Assembly (NCBI GenBank): GCA_025450555.1 | Contig: JANWHF010000064.1 | Coordinates: 1-19,273, forward strand | Source: Tepidisphaeraceae bacterium | GTDB taxonomy: Bacteria > Planctomycetota > Phycisphaerae > Tepidisphaerales > Tepidisphaeraceae | Length of the DNA: 19,273 nt | Reading direction: 5' to 3' | Shown: one piece after another, positions 13,784-19,273 of the stretch | Numbering within the stretch: position 1 is the stretch's first letter | Layout of the letters: each line of letters begins with the position of its first letter | The notes under the pieces: model-generated | The model's database searches: none | Told to the model about the DNA's origin: nothing | What the model saw: the letters and a program-made list of their open reading frames with translations, nothing else | Translations under genes and position numbers: made by a program

Positions 13784-14515
13784 TCAAAGAATGTCGAGCC
13801 GAGCGCCATCGACGACCAACGTGGTGCCGTTGACAAAGCGCGCTTCGTCGGAAGCCAGGAAACAGATCGCCGCCGCAAGATCCTCCGGCTGTCCGACGGC
13901 TCCCTCGACTTTCTCCTTGCCGCTTTTGACGTTGGGATTGTTCCAGAGCATAGGCGTATTCACCGCACCGGGCGCCACACAATTGATCCGGATCTTGCGC
14001 TGCTCGCATTCCAGCGCCACCACGCGCGTGAGCGCCTCCATCGCGCCTTTACTTGCCGCATAGGGTCCGACCCCCGCTTCGCTCTCGTGGGCGTGAACTG
14101 AACTTGTGTTGACGATCGCACTGTGCTGCGGCATATGCGGAATAGCGTATTTGCAGAACAGAAAAACCGACTTGAGATTGACCGTCAGGACCTGATCCCA
14201 CTTGTCCTCAGGCAGATCGACGACCGGCAGAAAGGTCATCATTGCCGCGTTGTTGACCACGACATCGATCTTGCCCCATTTCTTCACGGCGGCATCCACC
14301 GTCGCCTGAACATCGGCCGATTTGCCCACGTCGCAATTTTGAAAAATCGCAGTCCCGCCCTTTGACGTGATCATTTTCACGGTTTCGTTGCCGTGCTCGG
14401 CATTGAGATCCGCGACGACGACGTTGCCGCCTTCACTTGCAAACCGCTGGCAGGTGGCCCGGCCGATTCCTGAGCCGCCGCCGGTGACGATGCAGACTTT
14501 TCCGGAAAAACGCAT
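13784..14515 (-). CDS. Short-chain dehydrogenase/reductase (SDR)
   Basis: A 243-residue classical SDR, NAD(P)-dependent, cytoplasmic. The cofactor glycine motif TGGGSGIG is at 11-18, Asp36 at the end of the second strand (VVVADLN) points to NAD rather than NADP, NNAA is at 88-91, Asn113 in TVNLKS, Ser139, Tyr152 and Lys156 (PYAASK) make the catalytic tetrad. The substrate loop contains APGAVNTPML. Sugar or alcohol dehydrogenases of this type are common. ATG at 14515, with AAAGGA 6-7 nt upstream, is chosen over an earlier ATG. It lies 41 bp before the GH1-like gene, so co-transcription is likely; a role in oxidising the glycosidase product is inferred, not shown. Confidence 0.93.
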   Translation of the reverse strand: MRFSGKVCIVTGGGSGIGRATCQRFASEGGNVVVADLNAEHGNETVKMITSKGGTAIFQNCDVGKSADVQATVDAAVKKWGKIDVVVNNAAMMTFLPVVDLPEDKWDQVLTVNLKSVFLFCKYAIPHMPQHSAIVNTSSVHAHESEAGVGPYAASKGAMEALTRVVALECEQRKIRINCVAPGAVNTPMLWNNPNVKSGKEKVEGAVGQPEDLAAAICFLASDEARFVNGTTLVVDGARLDIL

Positions 14516-14600
14516 AATCAATCCTTTGCCGCGCAACGCTGCGTGCATGTCCATATGGGATGCTATACATCGCCGGAAGGGATTTCGGGACGGGCAAAAC

Positions 14601-15188
14601 CTACCGCTCCACCATGCGCTTCAGTTTGGCCAGGTCAAAATACTTGCCGGGGCAATCGGTTTTGTGGGTGATGCCGCCGTGGGTGTAGATGTGGGAGACG
14701 GGTATGTGATACTGGCGGCAGAGGTATTTCACGAGCCGCGCCAAGCTTTCCATCTGCTTGGGATTGGGCGGGTATTTGTCGAAATTACCGACCAGGCAGA
14801 TGCCGATGCCATGCTGGTTGTAATACTCGTCATCGGTTTTGGTATGGGCTCCATGCTTCTGCTCGGTCCATCGCGGTCCGACCTCGACCTGGCCCATGGC
14901 GGTGTCGGTGCCGTTACCGATAACAAAATGATACCCCAGTTCGTCCCAGCCGCGCTTGCGATGCCATTCATCGAATCGATCGGCTCCGCCCGCATCCGAG
15001 CCGGAATGATGAATGACGATGCAGGTCCATCGGTTGGAAGGATGCGGTGGCACCCAGCCCGCCTCGGGCCGGATTGGCGGATGAATCTCGTAGCGCCACG
15101 CCGCCACGGCTGCCACACCGATGAAAAACAGCACGAGCAACCGGACGATTCCGGATGAATGCGAAGGACGGGGTGGGGGGTTGGACAT
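14601..15188 (-). CDS. Membrane-anchored N-acetylmuramoyl-L-alanine amidase
   Basis: A 195-residue Amidase_2 / peptidoglycan-recognition-fold protein that would cleave the bond between N-acetylmuramic acid and L-alanine in peptidoglycan. An N-terminal membrane helix (about 14-31) anchors the catalytic domain outside. Zinc ligands are His60 (IVIHHSGS), His170 (YTHGG) and Cys179 (TDCPG); Tyr86 in LGYHFVI and the Lys of THKTDCPG match the catalytic pair known from T7 lysozyme. ATG at 15188 has GGAAG 5 nt upstream. The gene heads the minus-strand run leading to the SDR, 85 bp away. Presence fits the fact that planctomycetes do make peptidoglycan. Could act in turnover or division; unclear. Confidence 0.88.
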   Translation of the reverse strand: MSNPPPRPSHSSGIVRLLVLFFIGVAAVAAWRYEIHPPIRPEAGWVPPHPSNRWTCIVIHHSGSDAGGADRFDEWHRKRGWDELGYHFVIGNGTDTAMGQVEVGPRWTEQKHGAHTKTDDEYYNQHGIGICLVGNFDKYPPNPKQMESLARLVKYLCRQYHIPVSHIYTHGGITHKTDCPGKYFDLAKLKRMVER

Positions 15189-15313
15189 ACGAACTTCCGC
15201 AGGGCCGCGAGCGATAAAGGGCGATTGTCGGCTCGGTTGGGTGAAATGCAATGTCGGGGAGCGAGGTACACTGGGCGCTTGAAAAAGTTACAGACGGTGC
15301 CGAGCTACGCCGC

Positions 15314-15319
15314 TACAAT
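15314..15319 (+). promoter_or_regulatory. -10 element abutting the ATG (leaderless start)
   Basis: TACAAT ends exactly 7 nt before the ATG at 15327, the same geometry as at 8468-8473. No Shine-Dalgarno lies between. TTACAG (15288-15293) is a possible but weak -35 with a 20-bp spacer. A leaderless transcript is the simplest reading. Confidence 0.45.
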
Positions 15320-15326
15320 CGACGCG

Positions 15327-16556
15327 ATGAACAATGATCGCCTGCGAAGTATTTTCAAAAGATTGCCAGGACATTTAGCGATCGTCTTTGCGGGCGCGCT
15401 ACTTCTCCTCTTCGCCGGCCTTGGGCACGCTGCTGCACCCCCAGTTGCTCCGGGCGCTGATTGGCCGGCGTTTCATAATGGCGGAATGTTGACCGGAGAG
15501 GCTCAGGCAATCGCGCCACCGCCCATGAAACTGCGATGGACCTTTCGCACCGGGCGCGATGAAGTGCCCGCCACGCGACCGACCACACAATCGAGCCTGG
15601 GCGCCGGTCATTTCGAAGGATCTGCGGTCATCGCGGATGGTTTTGTTTATGTCGGCGATACCAGCGGCGTTTTGAATGCCATCGATCTCAAGACAGGCAA
15701 AGCCAAATGGTCCTATCGTGCGGAAGATGGTTTTGCATCCACGCCGCTTGTTTTCAATGGCAAGGTGCTGATCGGCGACGAGAGTGGGTTTTTCCACGCG
15801 GTCAACGCGGCCAATGGCCAAATGCTCTGGAAGTTCGATGCGGGTGGCTCGCCGATCCATTCCTCGGCTAACCGCCAGGGCGATCGCATCGTCTTTGGCA
15901 CCGACGGGGCCGACATTTTCTGCGTCGATGCCAACACCGGCAGACAGGTCTGGACGCAGAAAGCCGGCGATCGTATCAACGGCGCGCCTGCCATCGCCAA
16001 TGGCGTCGCAATGGTTTCCGGCTGCGATGCACATCTTCACGCGATGAATCTGTCGGATGGACACGAGGAGTATGACGTTGATTTAGGCGCGCTGTGCCCG
16101 GGCTCGGCGGCCATCGACAGCGGCAAAATGGTCTTTGGCACCGACGGAGGCCGGCTGCTTTGCCTGCAGGAGAGCAACCATCAGCAGGCGTGGCTCTTCG
16201 AGAGTATAAAAAACCAGGCGATGGTGTACTCGTCACCGGCAATTGCGCAGGGCATCGTCGTGTTTGGAGCCCGCGATCGCTCGGTCTACGGCCTTGAGCT
16301 TGCGACAGGTAAAAAGCTGTGGAGCTTTCCGACGGGGGGCGATGTGGATTCTTCACCGGCCATCAGCAATGGCCGGGTGTACATCGGCAGCAAGGACAAA
16401 AAGCTGTACATGCTCGATTTGAAGAGCGGCCGCGAACTTTGGCATTTCACTGCCTCACGCGGCATCACCGCTTCGCCTGCGATCGGAGAAGGTGTCGTCG
16501 TGATCGGCGACAGCGCGGGGAATCTCTATTGCCTCGAACCAGTCGCGGGCAAATAG
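15327..16556 (+). CDS. Secreted PQQ-like beta-propeller repeat protein (409 aa), BamB-like layout
   Basis: A 409-residue exported protein built almost wholly of PQQ-like propeller blades. A signal peptide (1-36, LLLLFAGLGHAAA) precedes seven or so clear repeats of the form VYVGDTSGVLNAIDLKTGKA, VLIGDESGFFHAVNAANGQM, IVFGTDGADIFCVDANTGR and VYIGSKDKKLYMLDLKSGRE. The regularity is much higher than in the 511-aa protein, resembling BamB or eight-bladed propellers that bind outer-membrane or cell-wall partners. No residues for PQQ chemistry stand out. ATG at 15327 is chosen because the signal peptide begins there; the longer frame from 15159 adds non-coding residues. No ribosome site. It converges on the next propeller gene with 7 bp between stops. 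Confidence 0.88.
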   Translation: MNNDRLRSIFKRLPGHLAIVFAGALLLLFAGLGHAAAPPVAPGADWPAFHNGGMLTGEAQAIAPPPMKLRWTFRTGRDEVPATRPTTQSSLGAGHFEGSAVIADGFVYVGDTSGVLNAIDLKTGKAKWSYRAEDGFASTPLVFNGKVLIGDESGFFHAVNAANGQMLWKFDAGGSPIHSSANRQGDRIVFGTDGADIFCVDANTGRQVWTQKAGDRINGAPAIANGVAMVSGCDAHLHAMNLSDGHEEYDVDLGALCPGSAAIDSGKMVFGTDGGRLLCLQESNHQQAWLFESIKNQAMVYSSPAIAQGIVVFGARDRSVYGLELATGKKLWSFPTGGDVDSSPAISNGRVYIGSKDKKLYMLDLKSGRELWHFTASRGITASPAIGEGVVVIGDSAGNLYCLEPVAGK

Positions 16557-16563
16557 TATTGCT

Positions 16564-17847
16564 TTAGTTTGGATTCCGACCAATACAATACAAGTTGCTC
16601 CAGGTGCGAATGAAGATCTGGCCATGTGAAATCGCTGGCGAGGCGCGCACCTGCTCATTGAGCGGATTCTTCGCGACAAGCTCAAATTTGGGCGATGCTC
16701 GAAAGACCGTCGTCTCGCCCGCGTCGCTCGTAAAATAAACATTTCCGTCCGCGACGACTCCTGACGCGCTTTGATGATCCGAAAGCGACTGCTTCCACAT
16801 CTGCCGCCCTGTCCGCGCTTCCCAGCAAGTTCCCAGGCCATCATCGGAAACCAGAAAAAACCAATGACCACCCGCCACCGGCGACGGCACATACGACACG
16901 GCCCGGTGATCCTTCTTGTTGTGCCAGACGATCTTCGATGAATGCGTGATGTTCCCTCTGCCGGTCGGATCGATGCCCATCAGATGATGTTCTGGGAAGC
17001 CGCCGGTCATGAACATGATGCCATCGGTCATCACGATGCTGGCGACATACTGCTCGGTGGGGCCGTCGATCAGCCAGAGTTGCTTGCCGGTGTCGGGGTC
17101 ATAACTCGCCACCGATTTGCTTCCGCTCAGCACCATCTGCGTCTGGCCACCGACGTTGAAGATCGTTGGCGTGCAATAGGATCGAGTTCGCTTGGGACGG
17201 TCGATGCGGTAGCGCTCGCGCCCCGTATTCTGATCCAGAGCGACGATGGAAGCGGGCGCGTCCTGATCGCAATTGAGAATGAGCATGCCGTGATAGAGGA
17301 TCGGCGAACTGCAGAAGCCATGGATTGAAGAGAAAGTGCCCGGTGAAACCCGCCAGATTTCCGAGCCGTTCAGGTCATAGCTGACGACCTCAATCCTGGG
17401 CTGTTCGAAAAATGAAACCCAGACGCGCCGGCCATCGCTGCATGGCGTAGCGCTGGCGTAGCTGTTGAGCGAATTCTTCTGCTCCAGGGGCGCGGTCATC
17501 ACTTGCCGCTGCCACAAAATGTGCCCATCGAGCCGGCTGAGACAGATGAGCAGTCGCTGATGGGTCGATTCAACTGCGGTCGTTAAAAAGACGCGGTCGC
17601 CGACGACAATAGGTGAGGAATGACCAACGCCGGGAATCGGCGTTTTCCATGCGATGTTGTCGTGGTCCGACCAGTGTGTGGGAATGTGCGTTTCAATCGA
17701 GCTGCCATCGCCCCGCGGGCCGCGCCATTGAGGCCAGTCTTCGGTTGCAGCATTGACGCGGCATGCGATCGACGCGGTCAGACAGATTGCAATCAACAGT
17801 AGAACAGGAGCGTTGCGCGGCTTTCTTTTCGATCGAACTTCGAGCAT
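16564..17847 (-). CDS. Secreted PQQ-like beta-propeller repeat protein (427 aa)
   Basis: A 427-residue exported protein. The basic N-terminus (MLEVRSKRKPRN) and hydrophobic core (VLLLIAICLTASIA) to CRVNA form a signal peptide; a Cys just before the cleavage region raises the possibility of a lipoprotein, but the spacing is not a clear lipobox. It begins the mature part with EDWPQWRGPRGDG, a motif typical of planctomycete propellers, then blades such as GDRVFLTTAVES, VSYDLNGSEIWRV, IVALDQNTGRERY, SYDPDTGKQLWL and WEARTGRQMWKQ. ATG at 17847 is used; TAGAAT lies 8 nt before it with TCAACA at -35 spacing (17 bp), so the mRNA is probably leaderless. Function unknown. Confidence 0.86.
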   Translation of the reverse strand: MLEVRSKRKPRNAPVLLLIAICLTASIACRVNAATEDWPQWRGPRGDGSSIETHIPTHWSDHDNIAWKTPIPGVGHSSPIVVGDRVFLTTAVESTHQRLLICLSRLDGHILWQRQVMTAPLEQKNSLNSYASATPCSDGRRVWVSFFEQPRIEVVSYDLNGSEIWRVSPGTFSSIHGFCSSPILYHGMLILNCDQDAPASIVALDQNTGRERYRIDRPKRTRSYCTPTIFNVGGQTQMVLSGSKSVASYDPDTGKQLWLIDGPTEQYVASIVMTDGIMFMTGGFPEHHLMGIDPTGRGNITHSSKIVWHNKKDHRAVSYVPSPVAGGHWFFLVSDDGLGTCWEARTGRQMWKQSLSDHQSASGVVADGNVYFTSDAGETTVFRASPKFELVAKNPLNEQVRASPAISHGQIFIRTWSNLYCIGRNPN

Positions 17848-17855
17848 GGCCGGCG

Positions 17856-17884
17856 ATTCTAACCGACTTTCAGTTTGCTGTTGA
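17856..17884 (-). promoter_or_regulatory. Promoter directly before propeller ATG (leaderless start)
   Basis: Minus strand: -35 TCAACA (17884-17879, 4 of 6), 17-bp spacer, -10 TAGAAT (17861-17856, 5 of 6), then 8 nt to the ATG at 17847. There is no Shine-Dalgarno. This is the best-supported of the probable leaderless promoters because both hexamers and spacing fit. Confidence 0.6.
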
Positions 17885-17901
17885 ACGCAGCTTTTACTGG
17901 G

Positions 17902-17948
17902 CAAAGACAAAAGTACGGCACGGCCCCTGCCGGTAGGGTGCCGTGCCG
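17902..17948 (-). terminator. Intrinsic terminator of the coiled-coil gene
   Basis: CGGCACGGC (17916-17924) pairs with GCCGTGCCG (17940-17948), extended by CCCT/AGGG inside with one bulged base; on the minus strand it is followed by TACTTTTGTCTTTGC. It begins 35 bp past the stop at 17983 and lies before the propeller promoter. Confidence 0.8.
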
Positions 17949-17982
17949 CGTGGCGCTGCTGGATCGTTGCGAAAATGCGAGA

Positions 17983-18819
17983 TTACCTTCTCGCGCCTGA
18001 TTCCGGCGCAGTGTCCGAACTCTTGTGCAAGTCGCGGCGCAGTTGATCGAGAGCGCGGGCGAGCTCGCCCATCTGCCGTTCGATTCTATCCATGCGTCGA
18101 TCGTCAGCAGCCTGGCGTCGCTTCTCAACGGCCTTGGCGCGATCCTCGGCGGCACGGTTCTGCTCGGGAGCAGTTGCGGTTGGCGGGAGAAGATTCTCCG
18201 CCTTCGGTGCAGGCAGCGGTGCCATGCCCATCGCCGCACCGCTGGCACTTCTCATCCACAAGCCGGCCCCGGCGCCAGGCATCGGTTCGCCCGCGGGAAT
18301 CCCGGCGGCCTCCATCTGAAGCTTCGCGAGCCGCTCCGAAGCCTCGGCAAGGCGCTTGCTAAGTTGTTGAACTTGCTGCTGGGCACGTGCAAGGTCACGC
18401 TGCATGCGCTGCTGATCCCGCTTTGTCCGATCGAGATCGGCCATCTGCTTGCGGAAATCCTGGTCGCGCTGAGCTGTGGGATCCTTCGCAGGCGTCTTTG
18501 GAGCCGGCGAGGTGGAATCGGAAGAGGGAGGTGCTTCCTTCTGGTCATCCTGGATCTGCACATCTTCGCTTGCAGTCTGCGCCCTTGTAACCGCAACCGG
18601 TTCAGCGACGACATCTTTTGGATCCTGCTCCACCGGTTTGACGGCAGGGGTCGCCGTGGCCGGCGCGGCCTCGGGAGCGAGTTCGACGGACGGCGGCGCC
18701 GTGGGCGGCGCTGCGCTTTGCGCGAGAGCGGGCTTGGCCGTCATGAACAACGCGGCAAGCCCCATCAGCACGGCCGAAGCGGGTTTGCGATAGATCGGAA
18801 TGTCGGCATGCTCGGACAT
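17983..18819 (-). CDS. Secreted coiled-coil protein with Pro/Ala-rich linkers
   Basis: A 278-residue exported protein of no recognised family. A signal peptide (about 1-35, ending KPALA before Q) is followed by a low-complexity Pro/Ala/Glu-rich stretch to about residue 115, a charged coiled coil near 118-172 (RDQDFRKQMADLDRTKRDQQ, then QVQQLSKRLAEASERLAKLQ), a Gly/Met-rich hinge and a second charged helix (RRMDRIERQMGELARALDQL) near the C-terminus. Such layouts serve as extracytoplasmic tethers or spacers. ATG at 18819 is chosen because TTGGAGG ends 7 nt before it. Its promoter carries a palindrome in the spacer, suggesting regulation. Function unknown. Confidence 0.8.
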   Translation of the reverse strand: MSEHADIPIYRKPASAVLMGLAALFMTAKPALAQSAAPPTAPPSVELAPEAAPATATPAVKPVEQDPKDVVAEPVAVTRAQTASEDVQIQDDQKEAPPSSDSTSPAPKTPAKDPTAQRDQDFRKQMADLDRTKRDQQRMQRDLARAQQQVQQLSKRLAEASERLAKLQMEAAGIPAGEPMPGAGAGLWMRSASGAAMGMAPLPAPKAENLLPPTATAPEQNRAAEDRAKAVEKRRQAADDRRMDRIERQMGELARALDQLRRDLHKSSDTAPESGARR

Positions 18820-18918
18820 GGTCAACCTCCAAGAGAGAGTTTGGAATTGTTTTCCCTGCGGCGACGCTTATTTGATCTGCCTGCTTCCCTTTCGATGAAC
18901 CACAGGCATGACGTCGGC

Positions 18919-18947
18919 ATATTAAGACATGGCGTCTTAGATTGCAA
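18919..18947 (-). promoter_or_regulatory. Promoter with palindrome in its spacer
   Basis: Minus strand: -35 TTGCAA (18947-18942), 17-bp spacer, -10 TAATAT (18924-18919). The spacer consists almost wholly of a perfect dyad TAAGAC-N5-GTCTTA (18923-18939), in the position of a repressor operator or a MerR-type activator site. It would drive the gene starting at 18819, with a leader of about 95 nt. Confidence 0.55.
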
Positions 18948-19003
18948 GCAGAAAAAAGCAAAAGAAAAAATTGACCTGTTGGAGCGAAATTTTCGAGTGG
19001 TCC

Positions 19004-19273
19004 TTAGGCTTCGAGCTTCTTCAAGAAATCAGCGATGCGATCAAGCCCTTTGTCGATTTGCTGCATGCTGGTGGCAAAGCTCAAACGGACATGCGTATCG
19101 AAGCCGCTGTCATTTCCGGGGACGACAGCAACGTGAGCTTTTTCCAGCAGCGCAGCCGCGAAGCTCACCGCATCGGTGATCTTCGTTTCACCGACAGTTT
19201 TACCGAAATAGGCGCTGACATCGGGGAAGCAGTAGAACGCGCCCTGCGGCCGAACGCAGGTCACCTTCGGCAG
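19004..19273 (-). CDS. Aspartate-type PLP aminotransferase, C-terminal end only
   Basis: The last 89 residues of a fold-type I, class I/II aminotransferase; the 5' part lies beyond the right edge. The block VRPQGAFYCFPDVSAYFGK and the tail VAVVPGNDSGFDTHVRLSFA are close to bacterial AspC-type enzymes, with the Arg of HVRLSFATS being the residue that binds the substrate alpha-carboxylate. PLP Lys and other catalytic residues are outside the window. It would interconvert aspartate and 2-oxoglutarate, or a related pair. Downstream on its strand is a poly-T-rich stretch with only a weak stem. Confidence 0.9.
   Translation of the reverse strand: MPKVTCVRPQGAFYCFPDVSAYFGKTVGETKITDAVSFAAALLEKAHVAVVPGNDSGFDTHVRLSFATSMQQIDKGLDRIADFLKKLEA

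Noticed and set aside
15159..15326. N-terminal extension of the 409-aa propeller
   Set aside because: It would bury the signal peptide inside the protein and overlap the amidase start; ATG 15327 starts the signal peptide.
18025..19179. A 384-codon plus-strand open frame across the coiled-coil gene and aminotransferase
   Set aside because: It spans two real minus-strand genes and their promoter region; Arg/Leu-rich with no recognisable domain.
1..19273. tRNA, rRNA, CRISPR array, insertion sequence
   Set aside because: GGTTCGA-like strings occur only inside protein genes without cloverleaf context; no regularly spaced repeats beyond the two palindromes and the 24-bp boxes; no transposase-like protein.

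Overview
The window reads as chromosomal DNA of a Planctomycetota bacterium, most likely from the Phycisphaerae side of the phylum. The pointers are a membrane protein ending in the CPxCGYDLRAxPDRCPECG zinc ribbon that is scattered through planctomycete genomes, three secreted PQQ-like beta-propeller proteins, a Tat-exported sugar-isomerase-like TIM barrel, a small coiled-coil protein of planctomycete type, moderately high GC, and several genes without a Shine-Dalgarno. The taxonomic call is inference from family knowledge; no 16S or other marker search could be run.

Layout. Positions 1-1016 hold the 5' part of a nucleotidyltransferase plus HD-domain protein (minus strand, running off the left edge). 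rpsB and tsf follow on the minus strand (1255-3036); here they are separated by a textbook intrinsic terminator. A two-gene unit of unknown function (3436-4433, plus, overlapping GTGA) converges on the zinc-ribbon membrane protein (4524-5153, minus). Next come trxA with a CLPC active site (5266-5595, minus) and a Pro/Ala-rich membrane protein (5691-6443, minus). Divergent from these are a Memo-family protein (6556-7449, plus) and a small coiled-coil protein with its own strong terminator (7722-7991, plus).

The right half is an exported and carbohydrate-related neighbourhood: a PQQ-like propeller (8481-10016, plus), then a minus-strand run of amidase > SDR > GH1-like glycosidase > type II NADH dehydrogenase > Tat-exported TIM barrel (15188 down to 10160), then two more propellers facing each other with only 7 bp between them (15327-16556 plus, 16564-17847 minus), a secreted coiled-coil protein (17983-18819, minus) and the C-terminal end of an aspartate-type aminotransferase (19004-19273, minus). 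SDR, GH1 and NDH-2 could form a small sugar-oxidation unit (glycoside cleavage, NAD-linked oxidation, NADH reoxidation to the quinone pool), but the gaps of 41-95 bp and lack of biochemical data leave that as inference.

I found no convincing new multi-gene defence or mobile system, no CRISPR, tRNA, rRNA or insertion sequence. The most unusual signals are non-coding: a two-copy long palindromic repeat (1137-1202 and 10048-10123), a group of genes whose -10-like hexamer sits 6-8 bp before the ATG with no Shine-Dalgarno (probable leaderless mRNAs, including all three propellers), a perfect promoter ringed by 24-bp-phased TTCGCA boxes (8161-8226), a palindrome lying exactly in a promoter spacer (18923-18939), and a dyad in a divergent intergenic region (6481-6512).
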